A stretch of 64,000 nucleotides of DNA from Tenrec ecaudatus (GCF_050624435.1 NC_134536.1:130912758-130976757), one strand, 5' to 3'; counted from the first letter of the stretch, positions 32,430 through 44,745 are shown. Program-made: numbers and translations. Notes: generated by a model not told the origin, from the sequence alone.

Positions 32430-33515
32430 GTGACAGGCTGTATGATTCCTGTACCAGGGACCCTTCCTTTTTCAAATCTAAAAATATAATCCAACCAGCA
32501 TGTATTTCTGTGTGTGTATGTATATGGGTGTGTACATATGGGTGTGTGTATATACATGTAATAAATACACAAGTAGATATCCTCGGGCCAGCTGTGTTCT
32601 TTCTCTGCAACAGTGCACAGAATGAAAGATGTACCCTCAGGGAGTCTCTAGCAGGATCACATCATTCCAACAGTCTCTTTATTAAAGGATATTGGAGGAG
32701 AAATAATAACTTGGAAGCCTGGGCAATAGATTTGATGTAAAGGTACTAGATGTAAAGCCTTAAGCCATGCTGTAGAGCCAGCCCACAGGGAACACCGGTA
32801 TTGCTGCTGCTGCTGCTGCCGCTCAGCACTTAGAGAGCAGGTGTCAGCAGTTGAGCTGAGCTGAGCTGTCAGGTGTCACACTAGCCTATGAAGACAAGTC
32901 AAATGAAAGGAAGAGTCAAGTCTCTCATCATTTACTGTGAAAGTTTAAGCAAGGAGCGTGCTGACTTCCCCCTGTTCAAAATTGGAACCCATGGGATGGT
33001 TCCTGGTGAGGGTCAGGAGACTCGGAGTCCTTGCGGGGACTCAGGAGGGCTTGTTTCATTGCCACGGGAGCAGAACAACAGGTTGCTGTGGTTTGATGGG
33101 CCTTCAGATGATAGGAAGGCTAGGGGAGGGAAAGTATATTGCAATAGGACCCGCCCACCACCCACCCTCAAGTTAAAGGATGACATCTTCAACAAGTGGA
33201 CTTCTGGACAAGTTACATTCACAGGTACCAGGAGTGGCTCAGGACCTCAACATCTGTTTTTGGACATACTTCAACCGGTGACACCAACCTTCAGGCTCTG
33301 TCCACAAAGCATGGCTGGACACATTCCCCAGGACCGCTCCTGTGCCTGTGTACCCAATGTGATTCTGTAACCCGGGATCAGACCTTGACCAATTTCACAG
33401 GCATAAGTACACAGCAAAAGCTTGCCCACGGTGGTGAACTGGTACAGTGACTATCCTCTTGAGCCCTCACGACGCCTCCCCACATGGCCAAGATGGCATC
33501 AAAAGGTGGTCATCA
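32430..33515. other. Non-coding, no clear repeat
   Basis: It includes a GT-rich patch (32510-32560), a short CTG run (32803-32818) and a triple 'gagct' run (32853-32868). A 160-codon open frame at 32888-33370 shows no domain and no splice context. Confidence 0.35.
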
Positions 33516-33519
33516 CCAT

Positions 33520-33650
33520 GCCAGAGTCCTAAGGGTGCGGTGGTCAGCTTGAATCTATCCAGTGGCCTTGAGGCAGGAAGACCAACAGTGACACTCTGGC
33601 AACAGGGTCGCTGTGAGTCGATGCCACGTAACAACAGCAAGCTTAAGTTG
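33520..33650 (+). mobile_element. SINE/RTE 3'-end fragment
   Basis: It ends 'cagggtcgctgtgagtcgat', 'gccacgtaacaacagcaagc', the RTE-type 3' tail. Confidence 0.6.
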
Positions 33651-34104
33651 ATTTGCCCCTTCACAGATTTGATTAAAAAGAAAGAAAAAACTTGGTCTGT
33701 GAAATACAAAAATCTGAGAGTCATCTTTAAAGAGACCTTTCATTCCCATTCATACTTGTTTTGAGCTTGGCAAAGTCTGTCCATCCCCCACTTTGCATGT
33801 ATCCTACTGTGTAGGAGTGTTCACGATTGGGCTGGTCCTTCGTGCATTTTCTTATCTTGAGCTCATCTCTCTCTTGCTGGTGGTTTTTTTTCCAGGCGAT
33901 GTTGGTTTCTTGTTCATGGAGCTACAAAAAACCTGGCCAACCCCAAGCCGATACCAACACTAGCTGGTTAATGTTACACCGTCGTGAAGACAGTAGCCCA
34001 AGGTCAAGAATATGCTTCACATGAGCCAATAACCTTCTGTTGGAAATCGATATACAAACCTAATGCAGCCAGAGAATTAAGAACAATATTTGGGAAATGC
34101 TGGC

Positions 34105-34562
34105 ACGGTTAAGGGTATTGTTGTCTGGTGCTGTGAAGTTGGTTCTGAGTCATAGTGCGTGTCCCTGTGTGCAGCGCAACAAAACACTTCCCGGTCCTAC
34201 GCCAATAGCACAATTGTTCTTATGTTTGAGCCCGCTGTTGCGGCCACTGACTGTGTTAATCCTTCTTGTCCTCCGCCTTTTCACTGCCTCGCTACCAAGT
34301 GGGATGTCCTTCTGCAGGGACTAGTCTCTCCAAGGTTTGTGAGACAAAGTCTCACCACCATTGCCTCAAGGGATCATTCTGGCTGTACTTATCCCAAGAC
34401 ACGTTTGTCTTTGGCCGTGCGTGATGCAGTCCACAGTCTGCTCCAACACCGTCTTTCAGATGCATAGGTTCGTCTTCAGTCTTCCTTCTTCAAGGTCCAA
34501 CTTTCACAAGCATAGGAGGCAGTGGAAAATACCATGGCTTGGATTAGGCACATGTTAATCCT
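34105..34562 (-). mobile_element. RTE-type LINE 3' part, antisense
   Basis: Antisense order: 'gttgtctggtgctgtgaagt', 'gtgcagcgcaacaaaacact', 'gcccgctgttgcggccactg', 'tgggatgtccttctgcaggg', 'gtcttccttcttcaaggtcc', 'gtggaaaataccatggcttg'. Confidence 0.9.
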
Positions 34563-34569
34563 CAGTGCT

Positions 34570-35095
34570 TTTCAACATTAAAAAAAATCACTTTATTGGG
34601 GGCTCGTACAACTCTTATCACAGTCTGTCCATCCATCCATCCATCCATCCATCCATCCATCCATCCATCCATCCATCCATGTGTCAAGCACATTTGTACA
34701 TATGCTGCCATCATCATTTTCAAAACATTTTCTTTCTACTTGAACCCTTGGTATCTTCTCATCCCCTTCTCTCATGAACCCTTGATAATTTATAAATTAA
34801 TATTTTTTTCATGTACACTGACCACTGTTTCCTTCACCCACTTTTCTGGTGTCCAACCCCCCAGGGAGGGGGTTATATGTAGATCCTTGTGTTATATGTA
34901 GATCGGTTCCCCCTTTATCCCCACACCTTCCCCTTCCCTTCTTGGTATTGCTATTCTCATTATTGGTCCTGAGGGGTTTATCTGTCCTGGATTCCCTGTG
35001 TTTCCAGCTCTTATCTGTACCCACATACACGCTCTGGTCTAGCCAGATTTGTAAAGTATAATTGGGGTCATGATAGTGGGGGGTGGGGAAGCAGT
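34570..35095 (-). mobile_element. LINE-1-like 3' end, antisense
   Basis: It starts after an A-run with 'cactttattgggggctcgta' and continues 'tgtgtcaagcacatttgtac', 'tttctacttgaacccttggt', 'ccagggagggggttatatgt' and 'gtggggaagcagtaaagaat'. A CATC microsatellite expanded within it. Confidence 0.85.
34628..34680 (+). repeat. (CATC)n microsatellite
   Basis: About 13 perfect tetranucleotides. It grew from the 'catccatccattg' motif that other copies of the same LINE end carry as only two or three units. Confidence 0.97.
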
Positions 35096-35850
35096 AAAGA
35101 ATTTGGTTGTAGAGCGTTCTCTTTCCACTTCAACAACACCCCAATTTCCTTCTAGGAATCATCTTTCCCTGCTGGGAGGAAGAACGTACCAAAGGACAGA
35201 TCATTTTTCTCCTGCCTTTGGGTCAACCAGGAGGCTGGGACATGATCTATGGTACCCTCATGCCAGTGAGCCCTAGATTAAAGCTATATGGAATGGCTTG
35301 TAGCTTCTCACAGCTGAGGAGGTCTGCTTGCTTATCGGGCTTTTCTATCTGAATCTTGGGTGGGGTTCTTCTGTCCAGCTTGCCTGGGGGGGCTCTCCAA
35401 ACTTCTTAAGGATTTGATGAGCCCTGAGACCTGCCTAGAAAATGCCTTTTTGGCTTACATTTGCCATAATTTGGTTCTCTTGACTAACATTGCTTGACTA
35501 TCCTATTTCATGTATGTTTTTCCTTCTCTAGTGCTGTGTAACTAATACTAGGTCGGTCTTGTCAGCTCTGTTGAGGTGACCTTTACTCACTGTGATTCCC
35601 AGTGTTCTGGATCAGAACTACGTTCTACCAAGTTCCCCCCGAATTTTCTTCCATGCAGTTATGGAGAGAATTGTCAATCTTGACATTAGCATCTGGTTCA
35701 AACCACTTGTCCCAATCTTCTGCTCCACCCAGTGGCTCAAAATAAGGTGCCATTCATTATCTTTCATGGATTCTTGGGTCAGAAATTCAAGAGCACTTTT
35801 TGGCTCAGCGTCTCTCATGAGATTGTGATCATCTGAAAGCTGCACTAGGG
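35096..35850. other. Non-coding, probable LINE-derived sequence
   Basis: The left part continues the preceding LINE 3' end ('gcgttctctttccacttcaa'). 35560-35830 is repeat-like but not assigned. No gene is seen. Confidence 0.3.
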
Positions 35851-35854
35851 CTCA

Positions 35855-36720
35855 GTGTGGTGCAGTGCATTAGTTCACATGGCCCTTCCAGTCAGTCATT
35901 GCCTTTGTGACTCCCATGCAATGATTGGGTGAGGCTATGCAAATAAGTGCTTTTGACCCACCAATGGGATTGGACAGTCTATAAATAATGCAAATAAGTT
36001 ATGCCAATATCTTGCAGAGGTGTGACCAGGTAAATAAGAGGTATGGGATCCTGACTGGGAAGTTTGGGCATCCCGTTAGGCATAAAAATGCCAAAACAGA
36101 GAAGAATCCTCACCAAGAAGAGCCAGGAGTGGCATGTATCATTTGGACCCAGGGACCCTGTGCTGAGAACCTCCTAGACCCAGAAGACAAAGAGAGCCGT
36201 AGTAACAGAGAAGGCACTAGATGGTGAGAAGCAACAGCTTGTGCTACAGAGAAACATTAGCAGAATCAGATGACTGGGGGTGGGTTTCCCAGCCTGTGGT
36301 GCCAGGTGGCTACAGTGGGTGTGTTGACCCATGGAATAAGATAACTGAGTACCCTCAGGTCAAGGCTTACTGCAGACAGTGAGTGCCCTCAGGTATACCT
36401 GAAGAGCTTTGTGACACTTGATTGAGCAGGGCAGGGGACAGGCCAAGAGCTAAGGACTGAGAGAGGGAGCTGAGGCCCCTGAGTCCTGAAGAGCCCGAGA
36501 GGAGACAGTCCTAGAGGGGACTGAAACAAGCTTGCATTCAAAGACCCGAGAGGAGCCCCACATGGCTGAGAGCGGCTGAGAGAGCTGTCCTCCAAGAAGA
36601 ACGAAGACTAGCTACATCAAACTTGATCCCGATCCTGAGCCACCGCCTGCTAACCCCTGAACTGTGAGTGTCGCCTGTGAATTCCACGTGGTTACTGTCA
36701 CGAGTGATCAAACCTAGCGG
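35855..36720 (+). repeat. Interspersed repeat family B, copy 1
   Basis: Its 36130-36180 block shares 'ctgtgctgagaacctcctag' and 'acccag' with the repeat at 53805-54390 in the same relative place, after a 'tttggacc.agg' block. It starts near 'gtgtggtgcagtgcattagt'. An LTR-like origin is possible, but no paired repeat or primer-binding site is seen. Confidence 0.5.
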
Positions 36721-37289
36721 GGTAGAGGGTGGGCTGGAGGCACATTCGGTACAAAGGTTGGAGGGTGGGAGAGTGTTGGATGCTCTTGGTTCCCTCTCCG
36801 CCCCCTGGTGACATTAGGCGAGGAGGTCAGAGGACAGCTGAATGCCTTTGTACACTCAGGCTCCCCCACAGCAGTGGGAAGGACCGCTGGTTATTGGCGG
36901 GGGCTGAGGGAACCCAATTTCTACCTGGGACTCTTGCCAGACTCTTCCAGCCTGGGGGTGGTGCTGTTTATCCCTAGAATGTTCTGAGACGGTGGTTTGG
37001 GGGTAGAAACGGATGCTGGCTTGTGGAATCAGCCCCTGTGCAGGGCAAGTCAACAGCATCTTTTCTTTAAAGGTGTTCCCAGGAAAAAGGGGGCTCATTT
37101 TAATCTGGACCCCTCTTCACGGTTTCCTTCTGCAGCTGCTTCAAGCCAAGATCTATCTTGGAAAACGTGGGGCACGACTGTGTGACCCTTTTGCACTTGG
37201 CTTTATGAGTTCACAGCACTGCTTGGCAGTCGTTTCTCAGGGGCTCCTCCCCACAGTCCCTACAGGGTAAGCAGGGCCGGGCAGAGTGA

Positions 37290-37835
37290 CCCCATCTCAT
37301 AATGAGGAGACTGAGGCGTTGGCCAACTTGTGTCAGTCAGGCACGGTGCTTAGCGCTCTGTGCCAGGAATCAGATGGGCCTGGATTTCCAACCTGAACGT
37401 GCTGGGGACTAGTTGTGTGAACTGGACCTCGTCTGTCCATTTCTGCTTCAACAAAACCACCCAATGAAAGCCCTGTGGACAGAGTCCAATCCATCACGGA
37501 TCATGGGAATGGCACAGGCCCGGGCAGCCCTTTGTCCTGCCCATCCATGCAAACTCACTTTCATTGGGCACATGCTGACTCCTAGTGGGCCTGTAGGACA
37601 GGGATGAACTGCCTCCCGGCCCCCAAGCCCCAGCTCCTGTGGATTTCCCAGACCATGAATCTTTATAGGAGTAGAAAGTCTCATCTTTTTCCCTCAGAGC
37701 AACTGGTGGTTTTGAACCTCACTTCACCAGGGCTACTGCCACAGTAATAATGGCAGTCTTCAGGGTTGTCAGGATGAGGGGAGCTATTGCATGGACAGCA
37801 CTTAGCCTGAGCTCTGGCAGCCAATGAGCACACCC
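37290..37835. repeat. MIR fragment, antisense SINE (37555-37735), then MIR-like piece
   Basis: 37295-37420 has 'aatgaggagactgaggcgtt', a MIR block. 37555-37735 is an antisense AfroSINE-type copy ('actttcattgggcacatgct', 'aggagtagaaagtctcatct'). 37740-37830 has 'ggttgtcaggatgaggggag' and 'atggacagcacttagcctga', the MIR 3' core. Confidence 0.65.
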
Positions 37836-38160
37836 AGCGGGTGCGAGCGGTTGTGACAAATGTCAGCCTGGGACAGGTTCTGTATTTCAGTCATTTTCAT
37901 GGTGGCTTGGCTTGTTCCAATCACCGAGTGTCCTCACCGGTGCTTGGAAACCAGAGGGACCGGCCTTCCCGCCCTCAGCCCTTCAGCCTTCTTCCTCTTG
38001 CTCCTTCTCTTCTCCTCTTTGCTCTTCCTTCCTTCCCCTCACCCCTCTGTTAGCTTTTTCCACTATTCCAATATTTGACAATGTGGGGCAATAAAGATTT
38101 ATAGGGTTCTCATATAGCACCCAATTTACAGCAGGCTTTCAGGAAGCCGGAGTTCAATAA

Positions 38161-38222
38161 GTACTTGTTAACTCAATTAAAACCAAGTCCTCTAAGAACT
38201 ACCTGTCCTGCTGACTGAAGCG

Positions 38223-38269
<47 letters not shown>

Positions 38270-38410
38270 ACTTGTTAACTCAATTAAAACCAAGTCCTCT
38301 AAGAACTACCTGTCCTGCTGACTGAAGCGGTACACACACACACACATACTACTTGTTAACTCAATTGAAACCAAGTCCTCCAAGACCTACCTGTCCTGCT
38401 GACTGAAGTG

Positions 38411-38460
<50 letters not shown>

Positions 38461-38555
38461 CTTGTTAACTCAATTGAAACCAAGTCATCCAAGAACTACC
38501 TGTCTTGCTGACTGACGCGGTACACACAGACACACACACACACACACGCACACGA
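38161..38555 (+). repeat. Four-copy composite tandem repeat with internal (CA)n
   Basis: A core of about 60 bp ('cttgttaactcaattaaaac' through 'tgctgactgaagcgg') starts at 38164, 38271, 38352 and 38461. A CA tract of about 45, 22, 50 and 30 bp follows each copy, so the period varies (107, 81, 109 bp). Copies 1 and 2 share the 'attaaaacc' variant; copies 3 and 4 share 'attgaaacc'. Confidence 0.95.
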
Positions 38556-39110
38556 AAAGCTCCGTGAGGCGTACCTTTAGAAACTTGTTTGACCTAAGTC
38601 CACACTGTGGGCAGGACCACTGTCACCTTCCCACGGGACATCTTTGGTGGCAAACCTGCAGGTCCCCAGACTGACCACGACCCCTCCCAGGGGTCAGCAT
38701 CTCCCAACGCACTAGGCCAAGCTCCATCTTTGATTTCCCGGCATTCACTCCTGGAGAGGGGTAGTGATTGCTCTCAAAGAAGGCCCTGGACTCAACTCCA
38801 GTCTCCTCATTCTAAAACCTGGAGGAAGGCCCTTCTCCCAAAGTCTGCCAAGACCCGCCCCCCGGTTAGAGCACCTTGCTTTTTAAATTTTTGGATGAAA
38901 TGCACCAGCCCCTCAGGTCACCATTCAACACTCTCTACACAAGTTGTTTTGTGACATTGTTTGCCTTCTTCACAAGCTGTGGACATGACGACTTCCATTC
39001 TGACTTTTGAGTTCCCTTCACCTAGTTCCTCTGCTCCCTCCTGTCCCCTTTACACCCTCACCTTTGTTTTCGTGTAACTGTTGACTGTTTGGGCTCATAG
39101 AGATGTTTGT
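38556..39110. other. Non-coding, no clear feature
   Basis: Unique-looking sequence with no exon structure. Confidence 0.35.
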
Positions 39111-39194
39111 TTGTTTGTTTATTAAAAGATCATTTTATTGGGGGCTCTTACAACTTTTTAAAATGATTGCACAACTCCTTTAATATGGTTACAC

Positions 39195-39298
39195 CACTAA
39201 ACTGCTGTTCTTGTTTGAGTCTGCTCTGATTCATAGCAACCCTGTGGAAAACAGAAGAACACATGGCCTGGTTCTGCACCATCCTCAAAATTCTGAAC
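39195..39298 (-). mobile_element. RTE-type LINE 3' terminus, antisense, short
   Basis: It has 'ctgctctgattcatagcaac', 'cctgtggaaaacagaagaac' and 'ctgcaccatcctcaaaattc', the last 100 bp of the RTE. Confidence 0.75.
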
Positions 39299-39309
39299 TC
39301 TTTTTGGTT

Positions 39310-40800
39310 TGGTTTTATTTTTTAAAATACTTTTATTGGGGGCTCCTACATCTCGTATCACAATCCATACATTCATCCAGTGTGTCAAGCACATTTGCAC
39401 ATATCCCACCATCATTATTTTCAAAGCATTCTCTTCCCACTTGAGCCCCTGATATCAGCTCCCCATTTCTTCCCCCTCCTCTCTCCTCTCCCGCCTGCCC
39501 TCCCTCACAAACCCTTGATAAGTTATAGATTATTATTTCCATATATTACATTATCCTCTATTGCCCCTCACCCACTTTTCCATTATTCATCCCCCTGGGA
39601 GGGGGTTCTAGATTGATCCTTGTGATCCAGTCTCCCTTTCTTCCCCCACCCTCACCTAATCCTCCTGGTACCTCTACTCTAATTGTTGGCCCTGAGGGGT
39701 TTATCTATCCTGAATTCTCTATGTTGCGGGCTCTTATCAGTAGCAGTGCATGCTCTGCTCTAATCTGATTGGTAAGGTAGAATTGGGGTCATGATACTGG
39801 GGGAAAGGAAGCATTAAGGAACTAGAGGAAAGTTGTGTGTTCCATCAGTGCTATCCTGCACCCTGACTGGCTCATCTCTTCCCTGTGACCCCTCTGTGAG
39901 GGGATGTCCAATTGTCTACAGATGGGCATTGGGTCTCCACTCCATTCCCCCTACTTCCATTCACTTTGGGTATGATTTTATTCTGGGTCTTAGATGCCTG
40001 ATACCTGATTCCATCAACACCTCATGATCACACAGGCTGGTGGGCTTCTTCCATGTGTGCTTTGTTTCCTGTCAGTTAGATGGTCGCTTGTTTATCTTCA
40101 AGCCTTTAAGATCCCAGACTCTCTATCTTTTGATAGCCGGGCACCATCAGCTTTCTTCATCACATTTGCTTATGCACCCATTTTGTCTTCAGAGATCATG
40201 TCAGGAAGGTGAGCATCACAGAATGCTGTATTGTTTGAACAAAGTGTTCTTGTGTTCAGGGAGTACGTGAGTCGAGGCCCAATGTCCAATGTTCGTCTGC
40301 AACCTTAATTCTTAACATTAGATATGAGTACATACCTGTATTTAGACCTCTATAAATGTCCTTTGCCTCCCAGTCCTTTCCTCTATTTCTTTTTACTTCC
40401 CTCTTGTCCCACCACCATGTTCAGCCTTCATTCAGGTTTAGTAATTCTTTGCTGCTACATTGCCCTTGATTAAGCCCCACTAGGCATCCTACAACTTTCC
40501 TTCCATTGATTTTAGTTCACTTGTTGTTCCCTTGTCCCTGGGTTGGTTATCCACCCTACCCCATTCCTTTCTCTGACCTCTCCTCCCATATCCTTCCCAA
40601 CCCCAGAACCATTGGTTCTATTCTTTTCATCTCCCCTTTATTTATCCTACCTATCTTATTTAGATTGACATGCAGATACATTACTAAGTGCAAAACCAGG
40701 CAAAGCCAAATAAAACAACAAAAGAAGTCAAAACCAACAAAACAATAACAACAAAAAACAAAATAGCAATAACAAAAAGAAAGCCACTGACAAAAAATGG
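39310..40800 (-). mobile_element. LINE-1-like 3' UTR, antisense, longest copy in the window
   Basis: It begins 'acttttattgggggctccta' and runs through 'gggggttctagattgatcct', 'gtagaattggggtcatgata', 'ggggatgtccaattgtctac', 'atcttcaagcctttaagatc', 'tagccgggcaccatcagctt' and 'gaggcccaatgtccaatgtt'. An A-rich, LINE-1-like stretch follows (40690-40800). The 'ccgggcaccat' block also occurs in the LINE-1 at 18410, linking the two 3' UTR types. Confidence 0.85.
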
Positions 40801-40884
40801 AAAAGCCTATAAATAGTTCAAGGTCTGTTTGTTGGCTTTTACAAGTGTTTTCCAGTCTGATGGGGTACCACACCCTGTCTCCAA

Positions 40885-41490
40885 AGTCAATTTTTGTGGG
40901 GGCTCTTACAACTCTTCTTACAATCCATACATCCATTGTATCAAGCATATTTGTACATATGTTGCCATCATTCTTTTCTAGACATTTACTTTCTATTGAA
41001 CCCTTGGTATCAGCTCCTCTTTTTTTCTCCCTGCCTCCCCCACATTCGTGCCCCCTTGAAAGATTATAGATTATTATTATTTTCATATCTCGCACCGACC
41101 GCTGTCTTCCTTCCCCCATGGTTTCTGTTGTTCTTCCCCCTAGAGTAAGGTGACCAGACGCCCTGCTTTTGGTGGGACAGTCCCAATTTTTAACAATTTG
41201 TCCCTCGTCCCGCGGCATTTAAAAAAAGTCCTGATTTTTGGAAAGAATGCACGACAAGCTAGGGTAGACAGTTTTCGGCGGCCATGTGGCTATTTCACCA
41301 GGATATGAGTTTTATAAATTGTGTCCCGCTTTACCAATGTTAAAATCTGGGGTGTGTGTGAGCATGTGTCCATCATTGGGATTGGTTTCCCCTTCCTCCC
41401 CTCCTCTCACCCCCTTCCCCCTACTCATCTGGTATTGCTATTCCCATTATAGAGGTGTTTTTAAAGGGACACACACAGTGTTTAGGAATG
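40885..41490 (-). mobile_element. LINE-1-like 3' end, antisense, interrupted
   Basis: 40890-41150 shows 'tgtgggggctcttacaactc', 'acattttctttct'-type blocks and 'tcgcaccgaccgctgtcttc'. At 41155-41345 a different segment intervenes ('ggtgaccagacgccctgctt', 'tgtccctcgtcccgcggcat'), and the LINE end resumes near 41390. Confidence 0.7.
41153..41345. repeat. Unclassified insert inside a LINE 3' end
   Basis: A segment with 'ttggtgggacagtcccaatt' and 'cgtcccgcggcatttaaaaa' sits between the two halves of the LINE copy. The GGGACAGTCCC core is palindromic. I do not recognise the family. Confidence 0.4.
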
Positions 41491-41699
41491 ATATGAATGG
41501 TTTCTAAAGTTAGCCTGTTCTTTAGCCTCAAGGTGACCTCAGAGATTCGGTTCAGTTCCAGGTTTGAAGGGATGACCATGCAATCAAGGCAACAGTGTTG
41601 GGGAGTGCTCCGGTCCTAACCAGTCCAGCAGGTCTGTTTGTTATTATTTTTTTCTAAAAAGGAGTTGAGGTTCAGTTCCCTGTTTTCCTTTGGGGCTAT

Positions 41700-42150
41700 C
41701 TCTGGTGGCCTTGATCAGGACAGTGGGAAGTGGGGGCTGGGCACCATCTAGTTCTTCTGGTCTCAGTAGGTGAGGCTCCGGTTTGTGTCTGGGTTTAGTC
41801 TTGCATCTCCACTGCCCTGATGCAGCCCCAACGTATGGTGATGCTCATGCACCACAGAATATATGTGGCCTAGTCCTCTGCCTTTCCCATGATCCAGGTG
41901 GATCGGACTATGTCGATACATAGTTTTCATTGGCTGAGCTTCAGAAATAGACCTTCAGGTCTTTCCTCCTTAGTCTGAAGGTTCCATTGAAACCTGTCGG
42001 CACCATAGCAACCTGGAAGCCTCTGCTGACAGTCCAGTGTTGGCTGTACGCTCGATGCATTGGCAGGAATCCAACCCAGGTCTCCCACACAGTAGGTGCG
42101 GATCCTGCTACCGAACCTCTACCATCCTCCACTTGCACCTTCATCACCGT
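41700..42150 (-). mobile_element. LINE-1 3' UTR piece joined to RTE 5' leader piece, antisense
   Basis: 41710-41960 has 'ggctgggcaccatctagttc' and 'ttctggtctcagtaggtgag' (LINE-1 3' UTR). 41960-42145 has 'cttagtctgaaggttccatt' and 'gaaacctgtcggcaccatag', similar to the RTE 5' end seen at 22335. Confidence 0.6.
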
Positions 42151-43590
42151 CATCCTGTTAGTTAGTTAATCGCCCCAAACACACCTTTTATTTGAATGGG
42201 GCCCACTTCTAGCCCATTGGCTAAAATGAACTTACTGGAGCACTGACTACTGCCTATTCTGAATATTTATCAATATTAAGCATCATCTTTGGTTGTAGAG
42301 GTCAGGGAGGGTGGTAAAGATTGATAGCTGTCTACCAGAATGGGTTTCGCACTCATTTCTCTGGGAAATAAATTGTAGTGGGTGCCCATTGCCTGTCTTC
42401 CCACAGTTGCGTGAGGTTGTGTGTCTAGGTTCTCACCACTAGGCTTTGAGTGGATGAGAAGATGGGGCACCTGGATCCAGTGCCTGAGTCAACCAGCATG
42501 CCTCCTCCATTCTGTTCCTCCCTCCCCCTGGCCACAACCAAACATGGCAATGACCCAGGCTCAACCACGTGCAGGAGGATCACATCTTGGGGGAGGGTGT
42601 GGAGACAGGTGGAAGGAGGGAACATGAGTCCTTGAAGCTCTACCTGAGACAGAGCCAGCCACTAACCAGAACGGACACACAGGCTTCGAATTTCTTTAAG
42701 TTCAGAGATTGTTAATGGGTCTGTTTTTACATCAGTGTACCTGTCAGAAATACGCAAGTGAACCCCCATGAACTGTGTGGCACCGGGCCTGGTAAATGCT
42801 CAGTAAATGTTAGCTCTGTTGAGTTTAGCAGGTGAAAGATGAGGGTGTCTACTTCCATAAAGATCTGCCGTCCGGAAAACCCTGCGTGTCCATTCTATTG
42901 TATCCTACAGGGTGACTGTGAGTTGAAATCTACTAGATGGCTCATAGGGGGAAGGGCATTGAGACTACATTGTCTTTTAGGGCCTCGGAGTCATCCCTGA
43001 GACTAGGAGTGGAGACTTTGACAAGGACTCCCTGAGACCCAAGCTGCCCTGTTGAGGCGTCCATTTGCTCTTTTGGGTGCGAGAGGCCAGTGGGTTGGGT
43101 TTGCCAATATCAGAAAGCAGCCTCCCGAGTCCAGACCTCTGCAATCTCCCAGTCTGCTGCGGGGCCATAAGGACTCCATCCCTTGAAGTGTCTGAGGACA
43201 GAAGACATCAACAGCAGAGCACGGGCAGGGAGGCATGTGGGTTGTCTCCAGCCTCGCAATCACTGGGTGAGATTGAGGGTTGGATGAGATTGAGGGTTGG
43301 GTAGAAGACCCGTCATAGCAAGTGGAGGCAAGCTAGTGAAAGATGGGTGAAATCTACAAAGTGAGCCTGGTGGACGATAATAAGCTGCTTGTTTGCTGCC
43401 CTCCCCACCCTCTTACCTTTCCCAGGGTCTTGGCAGACGTTCTGCCCTGGCTTTGCATTCTGATTCACCACCTTAGCCCCTCCCAGCCCCACCCACCCAG
43501 TTTTCCTCAGGGCCAGCAGGAGACAGAAAGCAGAACAGTATTTGTGCACATCCTATTTTGAAGTACAGCATCTTGGCTGGGGGCGGGGGG
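42151..43590. other. Non-coding, mostly unique
   Basis: A MIR 3' fragment lies near 42770-42830 ('cctggtaaatgctcagtaaa'). No exon is recognised. Confidence 0.4.
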
Positions 43591-43594
43591 ATTG

Positions 43595-43800
43595 GTGGTC
43601 CCTTCTAACTCATGGCAACCCCATGTGTCCCAATAGGATGACTCTGTAGGACTTTCCTAGGCTTTTCTCTTTTGGGGAGTAGATTGCCAGGCCTTTCCCC
43701 CTTGGAGACATTTGGGGTGTGTGTGTGTGTGTGTTGATTTCCAAGCTTCTGCCTCTTACTGAGCAGTGGGATGTGTAACCATTTCACTGCCAGGGCCCCT
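43595..43800 (-). mobile_element. SINE of the second AfroSINE subtype, antisense
   Basis: It has 'tctaactcatggcaacccca', 'gagtagattgccaggccttt' and 'accatttcactgccagggcc', with a short GT run inside. Confidence 0.75.
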
Positions 43801-44254
43801 TGGGGAAGGAATTATGGTACCCATCCTAGCTGCCATACCACCTCTACCTCCAATATGGATTGAACTATGTCTCTTCAATAATTGTTGTCCATTGGGCTAG
43901 GTCACAAATCTCAGTGTTTCAAAAAACAAAACAAAAACCACACCCGTGTATTGCAGCCATTGGGAATCCAGCTCGGAAACCAGAGAAGCCGTGATGGTGG
44001 CTGCCATGCCCCCTCCCCTTGGCCCCTAATTCTCTGCCACTCATACACAGCTTCTTGTCTCAGAGTTTATCCGGCCTATACTGGATTCGTGTTTGCTCCT
44101 CTGACTCCCTTTGCTCACAGTCTCTTCCACGTGCCCATTTTATTTAGCAACGGGGCGCAGAGAGTTTTCGATCTTGCAGCCAAGCTAACCAATGGCCCTT
44201 TAACAGTTGTCTCTTGTGTGTCTGCAGTAGAACCTGGCTCCAAATCCAAACCAA

Positions 44255-44460
44255 GCCCATGCTATCAAGTCGATTCCAATGCTGAGGGACTTCATAGTTT
44301 CTTGACGGGAGCAGCAGGCCTGTCTTTCTCCCTCCCCATAGGATTTTCAATGACCGCTTTTCTCTCTCTGAAGTAGCCTGCCAGGCCTTTCTTCCAAGGT
44401 GCCTCTGGGTAGACTCGAACTCCAGCCTTTCAGTGAGCAGCCGGGCACATGGCCCATTTC
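44255..44460 (-). mobile_element. SINE of the second AfroSINE subtype, antisense
   Basis: It has 'gctatcaagtcgattccaat', 'tagcctgccaggcctttctt', 'gtgcctctgggtagactcga' and 'cagtgagcagccgggcacat'. Confidence 0.8.
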
Positions 44461-44519
44461 CTCCTCCCAGGAGCTTTCCAGAATTTGTTCATAGAGCGTA
44501 TTCTTCATCTGTGAAGACA

Positions 44520-44745
44520 GTTGCGTAGTATTCCATTGGATGGGCGGATCATGCTATATTGAACTAATTCACATTATTTTCAATCTCGGCTATCAAGAAA
44601 GTAACCCGGCAGTGAATGAATGTGCCCTCCTACCAGTTTGCATATAGGTGACTGTACTAGTACAAAAATCTTGGAAGCCAAATTGCTGAGCCAAAGGGGC
44701 CATGCACTTGACATTTCGAAAGCGATTAGAACGGTGCTCCTTGTG
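44520..44745 (-). mobile_element. LINE-1 3' fragment, antisense
   Basis: It has 'gcgtagtattccattggatg', 'ggatcatgctatattgaact' and 'ccaaattgctgagccaaagg', the classical antisense LINE-1 3' order. Confidence 0.6.

Noticed and set aside
32888-33370. A 160-codon plus-strand frame
   Set aside because: No domain, no retroviral motif, no splice signals in sensible places.
40556-41218. A 220-codon minus-strand frame
   Set aside because: It lies across two LINE 3' UTR copies and an insert; low-complexity composition.
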